NCBI GenBank assembly: GCA_003599345.1
Contig: QZJP01000052.1
Coordinates: 1-32,073, forward strand
Length of the DNA: 32,073 bases
Direction of reading: 5' to 3'
From: Bacillota bacterium
Lineage (GTDB): Bacteria > Bacillota > Sulfobacillia > UBA995 > UBA9673
The position numbers were made by a program, and so were the translations under genes. Position 1 is the first letter of the stretch. Each line of letters begins with the position of its first letter. Shown piece after piece: positions 16,291 through 26,821 of the stretch. Below the pieces are notes generated by a model that was not told the origin of the DNA, did no database searches, and worked only from the letters and a program-made list of their open reading frames with translations.

Positions 16291-17685
16291 TCATCCGGCG
16301 ATCTCGCCGCTGATACCGGAAGCCGTTGCCCGCACCACACGGACTGGAACGATGTCGTTGGGGCACGACCCCTTCGCGGCGAATACCGCACGCGCGTAGT
16401 TATCCGTAAGTCCCTCGGCCCGGCCCGCCGAGACCTTTTCGACCAGGACCTCCAGCTTCCGCCCGATCAGACCCTGATGGAACCGGAGAGCGAGTTCGCG
16501 TCCGAGCGCTATGACTCTCTCGCTTCGGGCTTTCTTGGTCCCGGCGCTGACCTGGCCCGGCATGTCGGCCGCGGCGGTGTTCGGCCGGCGCGAGTACCGG
16601 AATACGTGGAGACGGGAGAACCGCGCGCGCCTGACGACGTCAAGCGTGGCCTCGAAGTCGTCCTCTTCCTCGCCCGGGAACCCGACCATGACGTCCGTTG
16701 TCAGGCCAAGACCAGGTATGGCGCGATTAGCCCTATCAACCACGGCAAGGTACTCGACCGCGGTGTAGCCGCGATTCATACGCTCAAGAACCCTGTCCGA
16801 CCCGCTCTGAAGCGGGACATGAAGATGCCGGCATACCCGAGGGTCACCGCCGATGAGGTCGAGCAGCTCATCGGTTATCTCCATCGGCTCGATTGAGCTG
16901 AGCCTCACCCGCGCAAGCCCGGGAACCGCGGCGACTCTGCGGACAAGATCGGCCAACCGCGGACCGCTCGTCTCCCCGGCGCCGGGTACCTTGCCAGCGC
17001 CCCACGACGCTCCACTCCCCCAACGGCCAAGGTGTATACCTGTCAGGACGACCTCTCGAAACCCCTCCTTGACCAGCCTGGAGACCTCGTCAAGAACGTC
17101 CTCCGCTGGACGGCTCCGGCAGGGTCCCCTGGCGTAAGGGATGACGCAGTAGGAGCAGAACTGCTCGCAACCATCCTGGACCTTGACCGCCGCCCGCGTC
17201 CGCTCGGCGGCGAACGCTCCCGGGATTCGCTCCTCGCCAGGAGAAGCGGCCAATCCCCTCCCGGCAACCAGTTCCGGCAAGGCCTCGCGGTCGGCAGTCC
17301 CGAGAACGAAGTCGACTCCGGCCGCCTGCGCCGCCTGTTCACGGTTGATTTCCGAATAGCAGCCGACCAGAGCTACCAGAGCCCCGGGGTGCCTTCTCTT
17401 GAGACTTCGGGCCAATTGGCGTGACTTTGACTCGGCCCTCGCCGTCACGGCACAGGAGTTGATGACGAAGAGGTCGACACTCGGCTTTCTGGTGCCAGCC
17501 TTCCCTCTAGCACGCGCTGCCCCGCTACGGTCATGGGTGGGCGTGGCCACCTCCCACCCGGCGTCTCTGAGCCGGTTCATCATGCACGCGGTGTCGTAAA
17601 GGTTCGCCTTGCAGCCGAGCGTATAGAAAACCGCTCTAGGACGGCGGCCTGTCCCCCCATCGCCGGCCGTCACGTCCGGTGTCAT
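16291..17685 (-). CDS. mtaB: tRNA t6A37 methylthiotransferase MtaB
   Basis: Radical SAM enzyme that adds a methylthio group to N6-threonylcarbamoyladenosine-37 in tRNAs reading ANN codons. The 464-aa protein shows the MiaB-type layout. The N-terminal domain cysteines are C25 (TLGCKANLYD), C78 (NSCAVT) and C109 (VGCYSE). The radical SAM cluster is C173-x3-C177-x2-C180 (CEQFCSYCVIPYARG). A C-terminal TRAM-like segment starts near KLEVLVEKVSAGRAEG. TLGCKANLYD and NSCAVT point to MtaB (YqeV) rather than MiaB or RimO. ATG 17685 sits behind GGAGGT. In many Firmicutes mtaB lies downstream of dnaJ, as it does here after inserted genes. Confidence 0.9.
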   Translation of the reverse strand: MTPDVTAGDGGTGRRPRAVFYTLGCKANLYDTACMMNRLRDAGWEVATPTHDRSGAARARGKAGTRKPSVDLFVINSCAVTARAESKSRQLARSLKRRHPGALVALVGCYSEINREQAAQAAGVDFVLGTADREALPELVAGRGLAASPGEERIPGAFAAERTRAAVKVQDGCEQFCSYCVIPYARGPCRSRPAEDVLDEVSRLVKEGFREVVLTGIHLGRWGSGASWGAGKVPGAGETSGPRLADLVRRVAAVPGLARVRLSSIEPMEITDELLDLIGGDPRVCRHLHVPLQSGSDRVLERMNRGYTAVEYLAVVDRANRAIPGLGLTTDVMVGFPGEEEDDFEATLDVVRRARFSRLHVFRYSRRPNTAAADMPGQVSAGTKKARSERVIALGRELALRFHQGLIGRKLEVLVEKVSAGRAEGLTDNYARAVFAAKGSCPNDIVPVRVVRATASGISGEIAG

Positions 17686-18006
17686 GTCACGACCTCCGCT
17701 CGTGGATGAACACAGGGCACATCCCCTCCCGGCACTCCCCCACGAAGGCCTCACGGCTTCGCTCCGAACCTTCGTTGTTATCATCTTGCCTAAGTCATGC
17801 CACCGGTATCGACGTCTCGGGTTGGAGCGAATAGTGTCGAACCACTCAAGGCCCATTCTGTCGAACACATACGTCTTGCTTGGTCAGCGACGGAACGTCC
17901 GTATGTCTTGTCCCTAAAGCCCTGCTAGGTCAGACTTCTGTCGCGATGTGTCGCCCAAATTGTAGGCACGTAAGCCGGACGTTCGGATAGCTGCGGTACG
18001 CGATTA

Positions 18007-18037
18007 GGGGGGAAGTGCCTCATCGGCGCCTCCCCCC
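18007..18037. terminator. Strong GC-rich hairpin, no U-tract
   Basis: GGGGGGAAGTGCC (18007-18019) pairs with GGCGCCTCCCCCC (18025-18037) around a 5-nt loop, with one A/C mismatch and one G-T wobble in 13 positions. Neither strand has a T-run afterwards. It lies downstream of the APC permease gene, so it may act as an mRNA 3'-end or stability structure; a regulatory role for mtaB is also possible. Confidence 0.4.
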
Positions 18038-18086
18038 AGCTAGACGCACTGCCTTGCCCGACCGTCGCGTACGAACACGGCGAGGA

Positions 18087-18142
18087 CCCCCGGCGGGCTG
18101 GCGGCCCCCCGCGGCGCCGCCCCCCGGGCTCCCCCCGCCCCC
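18087..18142 (-). other. G-run cluster, possible G-quadruplex
   Basis: On the minus strand five runs of 5-6 G occur within 56 nt (18142-18138, 18136-18131, 18125-18120, 18110-18105, 18091-18087). The first four have loops of 1, 5 and 9 nt. The cluster begins about 14 nt after the permease stop, on the strand transcribed from that gene, so it would be in its 3' untranslated RNA. Confidence 0.5.
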
Positions 18143-18156
18143 GGCGACTGTCCCTC

Positions 18157-19551
18157 CTACTTAGCCCTCTCCCTTACCCACGGAACCACGAACCTCGCGT
18201 AGGCGTAGCTCAACCCCAACGCCACCAAGAACACAAGCCCCACCAGCAGCGGAGAGGGGGGCAAGAACACCGCCAGGGCCAGGAAGGCGAACACCGCAGC
18301 GGTAACAGCCGGCAGGACCTTGCCGCCCGGCGCCCGAAACGGTCGCTCGGCGTCGGGCTTGGTCCGCCTCAGCTTGAGCACGACAGCGGCCACGAGGAAG
18401 TAGATGACGCACTCGATGGCCGCCGCCATCAAGATAGCCACCGTGAAGCCGCCCGACACCGCCAGAACCAAGGCCAGGACCAGCTCCACCAGGAACATGA
18501 ACGTCAACGCCGCCCACGGCGTGAAGTAGGTCAGGTGTATCTTGCTCAAAGTCTTCGGAAGCGTCCCTTCACGGGCCATGCCGTATACCAGGCGCGAGTT
18601 CCCCATCATGCCGGCGTTGAAGGACGTGAAAGTGGCCAGGGCCGATATTGCCCCGACGACGACAAGCCCCAGAGGCCCGGCAAGCGCGTCGGCGAAAGTG
18701 AGGTGGGGAGTGGGGTCACCGGCGAGCGCGGAAGTCGGGACGAAAGTCACCATGACCGTGGTCCATAGCGCGTAACTCACCACGAGCAGTATCACGGCGA
18801 TGGGCATCGCCCGCGGCAGGACCTTGATGTCCGTCGTCTCCTCGGCCAGAGGCGTGACCCACTCGAAACCGATGTAGAGGTAGACCGCGTAGGCCACTCC
18901 CTGGATGAAGCCGTCGATACCGCCCCCGCCCGGCGCCGACCCCGCCGCCGCGCCACCGGCACTCCCGGCCGCCAGTTCCCCGCCCCCGAGGGGTAGCCCC
19001 CTGGCCGCCGCCATCACCAGCCCGTAGACCGACAGGGCCAGGACAAGGAAGAACATGAGGTAGGTGAGGATGTCCTGGGTCCGCCCCGCCGTCTCCACTC
19101 CGCGAAGGTTGATGACGAAGAAGAAGGTAATCACGGCCAAGACCCATATCTCCACCGGAATGACCGAAAGGACCGGGATACGCGTGGTCGCGAATACTTT
19201 CTCCAGGACGCTGGCGAACACGAAGGCCTCAGCCGCCCCCGCCGCCCAGGCGAGAAACACGTAGAGCAGCGATACCGTCACCGCCAGGCGCTCCCCGAAG
19301 GCGTGCCTTACATAGACCTGGACGCCCCCGGCTGTCGGGTACATGGACGAGAGCTCAGCGAAGTTGGCCGACGCCATGACGCAGAACAGTCCCGCCACCG
19401 CGATCGCCGCCCACACAAGCCGCCCGCCCGACGCCGCCGCCGCGGACACCGCCGCCGGATAGACGCTAGACGCTAAAGCCAGACCAGCACTCGCCGCAAC
19501 CAGAGTCCTAAGGCGCAACGATCGCCTGAGGCCCAAACCGCTCACTCCCAC
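18157..19551 (-). CDS. APC superfamily amino-acid permease
   Basis: A 464-aa integral membrane transporter with about 12 hydrophobic spans, of the AA_permease_2 type. Family marks include the first-helix LALASSVYPAAV, ANFAELSSMYPTAGGVQVYV, an AYAVYLYIGFEWVTPLAEE segment in helix 6, and NSRLVYGMAREGTLP. A Gly/Ala-rich insert lies at about 195-215 in a loop. Likely a proton- or sodium-driven amino acid or amine importer, or an antiporter; the substrate is not readable. GTG 19551 overlaps the end of the SCP2 gene by 10 nt; TTG 19536 has better spacing to GGGAG. It is the last gene of a three-gene unit with an SCP2 protein and a saccharopine-dehydrogenase-like enzyme. Confidence 0.88.
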   Translation of the reverse strand: MGVSGLGLRRSLRLRTLVAASAGLALASSVYPAAVSAAAASGGRLVWAAIAVAGLFCVMASANFAELSSMYPTAGGVQVYVRHAFGERLAVTVSLLYVFLAWAAGAAEAFVFASVLEKVFATTRIPVLSVIPVEIWVLAVITFFFVINLRGVETAGRTQDILTYLMFFLVLALSVYGLVMAAARGLPLGGGELAAGSAGGAAAGSAPGGGGIDGFIQGVAYAVYLYIGFEWVTPLAEETTDIKVLPRAMPIAVILLVVSYALWTTVMVTFVPTSALAGDPTPHLTFADALAGPLGLVVVGAISALATFTSFNAGMMGNSRLVYGMAREGTLPKTLSKIHLTYFTPWAALTFMFLVELVLALVLAVSGGFTVAILMAAAIECVIYFLVAAVVLKLRRTKPDAERPFRAPGGKVLPAVTAAVFAFLALAVFLPPSPLLVGLVFLVALGLSYAYARFVVPWVRERAK

Positions 19552-19916
19552 AGGTACTGGATGATCGCGTCGAGCCTCATCTCGTCCTTGCTCGACCCGG
19601 TGAACTTGAGGCTCCCCTTGGCGAACTCCTTGGCCGGGTTGAGTTGCCCCCGGAAGATGCCCGCCAGCGACTCCAGGCTCGCCTGGATGTGGATATCGCG
19701 CGGCTCGACCGCCTCGGGAACGACCCGGGTGATAAGCCCGTTGTCAACCACGATGGTCCAGGTCCGCCCGCCCGCGGCGTCCGGAGCGGTCAGGTGGATG
19801 TTCCGAGTCCACTCCTTCAGCATCTTGAGCACGATCTTGTTGGCGTGCGCCTTCTCTCGGAAGTCCTCGAGGATTTTCCCGAGTTCCTCCGGGGTGGTCG
19901 CCCCCGGGCTCGTCAT
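19542..19916 (-). CDS. SCP2 sterol-binding domain protein (second copy)
   Basis: A 124-aa SCP2-fold protein. WTIVVDNGLITRVVPEAVEP, DIHIQASLESLAGIFRGQLNP and GSLKFTGSSKDEMRLDAI match the family's strand-helix order, including the helix after the FxG element. It is only distantly similar to the SCP2 gene at 2738-3058. ATG 19916 overlaps the upstream stop (ATGA), and its own stop lies inside the start of the permease gene, so the three genes are almost certainly translated from one mRNA. Role unknown; lipid or acyl-CoA binding is the family expectation. Confidence 0.83.
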   Translation of the reverse strand: MTSPGATTPEELGKILEDFREKAHANKIVLKMLKEWTRNIHLTAPDAAGGRTWTIVVDNGLITRVVPEAVEPRDIHIQASLESLAGIFRGQLNPAKEFAKGSLKFTGSSKDEMRLDAIIQYLWE

Positions 19917-21103
19917 GGTCCGCCCGCCTCCTCCGCCGTACGCTTGGCGAGGTCTTCGATGGTCCCGTCGTTCTCCTCCCGCTCAATCTCGATATCTCTC
20001 GCCGCCAACTCGGTGAGGAACGGGTCCACCGGCAAGCACCCCTCGGGCGCGAACACCCCCGCCTGGGGCTTCATCGCCCCGGTAGCCAGCATGTCGGCCG
20101 CGATGGCCGGCGGGATGCCGGTAAGTCGGTCCATCGTATCCACGGCGAAGTAACTGATGGTCTTGGGACGACCGCTCACCAGACCCGAAACGTCGGACCT
20201 GATGCCCGAAAGCGGCGGGGCGGCCTTGTCGCCCACCTGCGAGAAAAGGGGAAGGAGCGGCTGGAGCATCGCGGCCATGGCCTCTTTCTTCTTTTCGGTG
20301 TCGAGGAGGCCGAGGTCGATCATGCCTTGGGCTATCTGCTGCATCTCGTGGGGCAGAAGGTAGCCGCGCAGCACGACGCTCCGTAACTGCGGCATGTACC
20401 GCGGAATGGTCAGGGGCTCGGGATGCCCGCAGACATAGGCCTTCACCCGACCGATAGGCCTGGGGAAATCCACCCAACGGTGACGGGTGAGGGCGGGGAG
20501 GTCCACCCAGCCACGGTCGATGTAGGAGGGAGTGGCCCTGGTTATGGCGTGAAGGACATGAAGCACGACCGCCTGACCTTCGCTGTCGGCCGTGCTCCCG
20601 ACCCAGGTGATGTCGCAGTCATGCGCCTCGTCGAGTTCCGAGGCCGCCTTCATCGCCAGCAGGTTCGATATGCCCGGTGTCCACCCGACCCCGACCACGA
20701 GCATAACCCCGCCGCGCCGGGCAAGCCCCTCGAGGGCCAACATCCTCACGGTGGCATCGTCGTCGTCACAGATGTCCACCATGCTGACCCCGGCCTGGAT
20801 GCAGGCCAGACCCACCTTCTCCGCATAGCGGTAGAACGGGCCGATGCAGTTCACGGCCACGGCGGCCCCCTCGAGCACGCCGACCAGGGAGTCGCGCACA
20901 TTGGCGTCCACGAAAAGGGCCTCGGTGTCCCGCCCCTGTTCCACAGCGAGTTTCCTGGCCCGCTCGAACCGGTAGTCCGCTATGACTACCTTGGTGTTTC
21001 CCCGGGCCACGAGCTCCTTGACGACACGGTACCCCATGTCGCCGGCTCCCCCGAGGACAACCACGACGGGCTTTCCGCTCTCGCGGGCAGTTGATGGGTT
21101 CAT
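19913..21103 (-). CDS. Saccharopine dehydrogenase family oxidoreductase
   Basis: A 396-aa protein with an N-terminal NAD(P)-binding Rossmann domain (VVVLGGAGDMGYRVVKELVA) followed by NCIGPFYRYAEKVGLACIQAGVSMVDICDD, shared with the saccharopine dehydrogenase NADP-binding family. The C-terminal part would bind substrate. The family covers saccharopine and carboxynorspermidine enzymes as well as many uncharacterised oxidoreductases and trans-acting enoyl reductases, so lysine metabolism is not implied. ATG 21103 begins the gene, and the stop overlaps the next start. The downstream SCP2 and amino-acid permease genes suggest uptake and modification of an amino-acid-like or lipidic compound. Confidence 0.82.
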   Translation of the reverse strand: MNPSTARESGKPVVVVLGGAGDMGYRVVKELVARGNTKVVIADYRFERARKLAVEQGRDTEALFVDANVRDSLVGVLEGAAVAVNCIGPFYRYAEKVGLACIQAGVSMVDICDDDDATVRMLALEGLARRGGVMLVVGVGWTPGISNLLAMKAASELDEAHDCDITWVGSTADSEGQAVVLHVLHAITRATPSYIDRGWVDLPALTRHRWVDFPRPIGRVKAYVCGHPEPLTIPRYMPQLRSVVLRGYLLPHEMQQIAQGMIDLGLLDTEKKKEAMAAMLQPLLPLFSQVGDKAAPPLSGIRSDVSGLVSGRPKTISYFAVDTMDRLTGIPPAIAADMLATGAMKPQAGVFAPEGCLPVDPFLTELAARDIEIEREENDGTIEDLAKRTAEEAGGP

Positions 21104-21115
21104 CTGACAGGATAC

Positions 21116-21150
21116 ACCCCCGACTCTGGCAGTTGGCTGGGGGTTCTTTT
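21116..21150. promoter_or_regulatory. Hairpin upstream of the oxidoreductase gene
   Basis: ACCCCC (21116-21121) and GGGGGT (21139-21144) are complementary across a 17-nt loop. On the plus strand TCTTTT follows, giving a weak terminator-like shape, but no plus-strand gene precedes it. On the minus strand the hairpin lies in the leader 12 nt before the ATG at 21103, so it could affect translation of the oxidoreductase operon. Confidence 0.35.
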
Positions 21151-21364
21151 CCGCCGCCGACCATTCCTGCCACCGCCCGCAGCCAAGGAGGAATGGATCC
21201 CCGCCGGGTTAGTTCGGTTCTCTTCTGGGGAATACGAAAGGGCTACCAAGCTTCCGCCCGACCTCGTGGTCTGGGTGACCTACAACCTCCACATAATGGT
21301 CCGTTTCGAGCTCGAGAAGGCGGTGTTCGACGAGTCGGTCGTACGCCCGGCCTTGGCTCGGCCG

Positions 21365-21823
21365 CTAGTAGACCTTCGGCGGTTCGACCCCGGCCACTCG
21401 CAACGACGTGATGAGGCTACCGCGGTGGTGAGCCTCATGGATGAGCCACTCGGCCCAGAACTGCTCCAGGGTCCACTGGTCCCCCCATGGCAGCTTGATC
21501 TTCCGCGCGAGGTCGACGTCCTTCAGTCCGGTCAAGTACTTGCGCGTGGCCTCGGTCTGCTGGTCGAGGATGGCGACGACGTCCTTGACCGTGGGGTAGT
21601 GCTCGAGGTCGATGCCCGTGTTCCACTCCCACTGTCCCGGAGTCACGGTGAAGGCGTCGATGGCGGTCTTGTCCGCCGACGCGATGTGCAGCACGTGGGC
21701 GGCCATGGGCATGGCCCCCTCGGCCGGCCTGAAGCCTTCCTTCCCGGCCGGGATTGCCTCGGCCAGCTTGCGCGTGGAAGCCCGCGTACCTTCCCAAAGC
21801 CCGAGCAGCGTCCTGACGTCCAT
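21365..21823 (-). CDS. DinB-family four-helix metal-binding protein
   Basis: A 152-aa DinB-like protein, a fold of four helices holding a divalent metal through three histidines. Candidate ligands are H43 or H46 (MAAHVLHIA) and H129/H133 (WLIHEAHHRG), matching the family's spacing. Members include thiol (bacillithiol, mycothiol) S-transferases and proteins of unknown function. It starts 42 nt after the dnaJ stop and may be the last gene of the heat-shock operon, although no terminator or separate promoter is evident. Confidence 0.82.
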   Translation of the reverse strand: MDVRTLLGLWEGTRASTRKLAEAIPAGKEGFRPAEGAMPMAAHVLHIASADKTAIDAFTVTPGQWEWNTGIDLEHYPTVKDVVAILDQQTEATRKYLTGLKDVDLARKIKLPWGDQWTLEQFWAEWLIHEAHHRGSLITSLRVAGVEPPKVY

Positions 21824-21865
21824 CCCCGCGACCTCCCTGGTGTCGTCCCGAACGCCCGTTCGCTT

Positions 21866-23929
<2,064 letters not shown>

Positions 23930-23933
<4 letters not shown>

Positions 23934-25600
23934 CGACCAACTCCTGCAAAGCCGCTCCCACCAGTGTCCCCCGCCATCGCGTCAATGCCACCGGCTCCTC
24001 CTCCCGTGCCGCCCGGGATTCCGCTCTGGCTTCCGCCCGGGCCGCCCCCGCCCGGCGCTCCGGAGTGCTCTTCGCGCTTCTTGATGATGGTGTTGATCCG
24101 GAGTATCGCCTCGGCGATCTCGCCGGCGGCCTTCAAGGCGTAGGTCTTGACCACCGTCGGGTCCACGACCCCCAGGTCTCGCATGTCCGCCACGTCGCCG
24201 CTGTCACAGTCGATTCCCAAGGACGGGTTCCCCGTCTCCTCCTGGGCCGCGAGCGCGTCGCCCACCTTCTCGAGAGGGTTGAAGCCGGCGTTGGCCACGA
24301 TCTGGGCCAGGGGCCGCCGCAAGGCTTCGATGACGCAGTCAACCCCATATCCGGCCATCCCCTTGAGTGACCTCCTGGCCTGGGCCACGTGCCGGGCGGC
24401 GGCCAACTCCGCCGCACCGCCCCCGGGCACGACGCCCCCGCGCACAGCGGCCTGGACGGCGGCGGCCGCGTCCCGGGCGATACGCTCCCGCTCGTCCACG
24501 ACTTCCTCGGTCGCGGCGCCGACCAGGACGGTCGCCATGGGCTTCCCGCCCCCGCCCAGGATACGGACGTGACCGAGCTTCTCGTCCTCGTAGACCCGGC
24601 TCGCAGAACCCAGGTACCGCCGGAGGTCGGCCGGCTCCCGCTTGAGAGTCGTGCGTTTGACCGGCCTGGCCCCGCAGTGCTCGGCGACCTGCCTCACCTC
24701 GCGCGACGAGACCCGCCGCAGGACCATCACGCCCTGGTCGGTGAGCAGCTCTTCAGCCACGTCATCAACGCCCCGGTCTACTACGATGAAGTTGACGCCG
24801 AGAGCGAGAAGCTTGGTCAGGTTGTCACGGAACTCCCTCTGGAGCTCGAGGTATCGTTGGAAGCCGGCCTCGGTGCCTAAGGCCTCGTCCTCGATTTCCT
24901 CGGGTTCGAGAGCGTCATCGACCACCAAGACGCGGGCGTCCGTGATCTCGCGGGGCATCTGCTTGTTCAGGCGCTCCTTGTCTACGAGGACGCCCATGAA
25001 GACCTCGTTCTCGGCCCCTACCTTGGCCACCACGGTGTCAAGGAGCTTCCAGTGCCTTTCCCTGAGCTTCTCGGCCCCGACCATCCGAGCCGCGTCGACC
25101 ACAAGGTCGGCTATATCCTCGCGTTCGCGTCCCGCGATGAAGGCCACCCTGTGGAGCAGGGAGTCGCCAGGCCCGTCGAGAGGGCGGGACAGGGCGTCCA
25201 TGGCCTCTCGAGCCTTATCCAGTCCGAAACGGAGGCCCTCGATGACCCGGGCCACGGGAACTCCCTTGGCGACTTGGGCCACACCCTCGCCGAGAAGCGT
25301 CCCGGCCATGACGGTGGCCGTGGTGGTGCCGTCGCCTACCTCGTCCTCCTGGGCCTTCGCTATCCCGATGACCATCCGGGCGGCCGGGTGTGTCGTGTCT
25401 ATCTTGGACAGGATGGTGATGCCGTCGTTGGTTATGACGACGTCCCCGAACCGGTCGACCAGCATGGCATCGAGGCCCTTCGGCCCCAGGGTCCCTTCGA
25501 CGGCGGAGGCGATGGCCTGCACCGCGCTCGAGTTCGTGATCAGCGCAGCCAGTTTCTCGTCGACCTCCGCCGAACGCGAAACCTGCTTGATGGTCGTCAA
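23930..25600 (-). CDS. Archaeal-type (group II/III, TCP-1 family) chaperonin
   Basis: ATP-driven double-ring folding chamber of the thermosome lineage, not GroEL. The 556-aa protein shows TCP-1 signatures: TLGPKG (37-42), [11 protein letters not shown] (54-64), [13 protein letters not shown] (88-100), later VPGGGAAEL and [12 protein letters not shown]. Unlike GroEL it needs no GroES. The tail is Gly-rich ([20 protein letters not shown]) and ends in GVGR. I start at TTG 25600, 8 nt after GGGGGGAG; the frame opens at TTG 25618. It follows hrcA and precedes a nucleotidyltransferase-like gene and dnaJ, filling the slot where grpE and dnaK normally sit. Archaeal-type chaperonins are known from some Firmicutes (group III), which supports the call. 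Confidence 0.95.
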
Positions 25601-25648
25601 GGCCCAAACTCCCCCCAACCCGGCGGGCGGTCTCCCGCGCCCTAAGGC

Positions 25649-25692
25649 AAAAACCTAGGGTCCGGTCCTCCTTCGAACGGAAGTCCGGACCC
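25649..25692 (-). terminator. Terminator-like hairpin between hrcA and the chaperonin gene
   Basis: On the minus strand GGGTCCGG (25692-25685) and CCGGACCC (25665-25658) form a perfect 8-bp GC stem. The 19-nt loop can itself pair CTTC with GAAG. After the stem come TAGG and five T (25653-25649). It starts 21 nt after the hrcA stop and about 50 nt before the chaperonin start. It could be an intrinsic terminator that limits read-through, or an mRNA processing site; I see no second promoter behind it. Confidence 0.6.
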
Positions 25693-25713
25693 TCCGCTGC
25701 CCGCTCACGGTTC

Positions 25714-26757
25714 TCAGGCCAGTCGGTCCATCAGCTCGTCCAGGGACGATGCCACCATGTCGACCAGGGAGAAGATGAGACCGTAGTCCATGCGCTTGGG
25801 CCCCAGGACAGCGACCGCGCCGACCGCGCGCCCGCCCATCCGGTACGGGGCGGACACCAGACTGCAGTCAGCCATCTCGGCCAGGCCGTTCTCCCGCCCG
25901 ATGGTGACCGAGACGCCTTGAGAGGCGAGCCGCTCCGTGAGAAGACTCAGGACCGCCGTCTCGTGGTCGAGCAGGCCAAGGACGGTCTTGGTGCGTTCAA
26001 TGTCCTGGAACTCGGGTAGGTCGAGAAGCCTGGCCGCCCCGCTCACGTAGACCCGCTGCGAAGCGCCCGGCTGGAGACTCGACTTGAGAAACTCGATGGT
26101 GTCGTCCAGCACCGACTCATAGCCGCCGAGTTCCCGCCTGAGGCCCCTCAAGACTCCCGGACGGCTCAACTCCTCCCAGGACCGGCCTTGGAGAAGTCCG
26201 TTGATCAGTTCGGTCATGTGCTTGAGGTCGCCGGGGCCGAGCGACGGCTTGAGTTCCACGAGCCTCGCCTCGACGAAACCCGCGTCGGACACGAGAGCCA
26301 GAACGGCTCGCCCTTCCGCGACACTGACCACCTCGATGCGCACGAGAGACGCCGGCTCGAACTGCGGGCCGAGCATGATGGAAATGAGCCTGGACGTATC
26401 CGACAGGACGTGGACGGTCGCTTGCACCAGGGCCTCGACCTGTCGCATCTTAGCACCCAGTACTCGCTCGATGATCAGGGACTGCGGCTCAGGAACCGGG
26501 GTTTCTTCGAGCATGCGGTCGACATAATACCGATACCCCCTATCGGTCGGGACCCTCCCGGCCGACGTGTGGGGCTGCTCTATGTAACCCAGCTCCTCGA
26601 GATCGGCCATGTCGTTACGTATGGTCGCGGGGCTGGCGTTGGGGATGTACCGGCGGGAGATGGTTCGCGAGCCGACGGGTTCGGCCGTGGCCACGTAGTC
26701 GTCGACGATGGCCTTGAGAATGTACCTTTGCCTGCTAGTGAGTTCTGGCCCGACCAT
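25714..26757 (-). CDS. hrcA: Heat-inducible transcription repressor HrcA
   Basis: Represses heat-shock genes by binding CIRCE, and in Bacillus is kept active by GroEL. The 347-aa protein opens with the winged-helix domain (LTSRQRYILKAIVDDYVATAEPVGS.., SRRYIPNASPATIRNDMADLEELG) and the invariant IEQPHTSAGRVPTDRGYRYYVD. The C-terminal GAF-like domain ends in YGLIFSLVDMVASSLDELM. ATG 26757 lies 28 nt downstream of a perfect CIRCE, implying autoregulation. Here the chaperonin that would feed back on it is the archaeal-type one encoded next door; that is my inference. Confidence 0.97.
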   Translation of the reverse strand: MVGPELTSRQRYILKAIVDDYVATAEPVGSRTISRRYIPNASPATIRNDMADLEELGYIEQPHTSAGRVPTDRGYRYYVDRMLEETPVPEPQSLIIERVLGAKMRQVEALVQATVHVLSDTSRLISIMLGPQFEPASLVRIEVVSVAEGRAVLALVSDAGFVEARLVELKPSLGPGDLKHMTELINGLLQGRSWEELSRPGVLRGLRRELGGYESVLDDTIEFLKSSLQPGASQRVYVSGAARLLDLPEFQDIERTKTVLGLLDHETAVLSLLTERLASQGVSVTIGRENGLAEMADCSLVSAPYRMGGRAVGAVAVLGPKRMDYGLIFSLVDMVASSLDELMDRLA

Positions 26758-26784
26758 GCCCGCACCCCCTTTCCCCTCGCGGCC

Positions 26785-26811
26785 TTAGCACTCCCAACCC
26801 GAGAGTGCTAA
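26785..26811. promoter_or_regulatory. CIRCE operator (HrcA binding site)
   Basis: TTAGCACTC (26785-26793), a 9-nt spacer and GAGTGCTAA (26803-26811) match the CIRCE consensus at every position. It lies between the sigma-A-like -10 element and the hrcA start codon, overlapping or just after the expected transcription start. It should repress the hrcA-chaperonin-dnaJ transcript at normal temperature. Confidence 0.97.
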
Positions 26812-26821
26812 TCCTGGCCCC

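Larger units (their letters stand above)
17686..18156. other. Gene-free stretch between mtaB and the APC permease gene
   Basis: No convincing coding frame. It must hold the mtaB promoter (minus strand), which I cannot place with confidence. Visible structure: a strong hairpin at 18007-18037, a G-run cluster at 18087-18142, and a weak nested inverted repeat at 17867-17906 (ACATACG/CGTATGT enclosing GACG/CGTC). No tRNA-like cloverleaf was recognised. Confidence 0.5.

Noticed and set aside
17867-17906. Nested inverted repeat ACATACG/CGTATGT with inner GACG/CGTC
   Set aside because: Arms are short with a long loop, and there is no T-run or family match, so it is not listed as a feature on its own.
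24642-25658. A 338-codon plus-strand open frame
   Set aside because: It is antisense to the chaperonin gene, Ser/Arg/Thr-rich with no motif.
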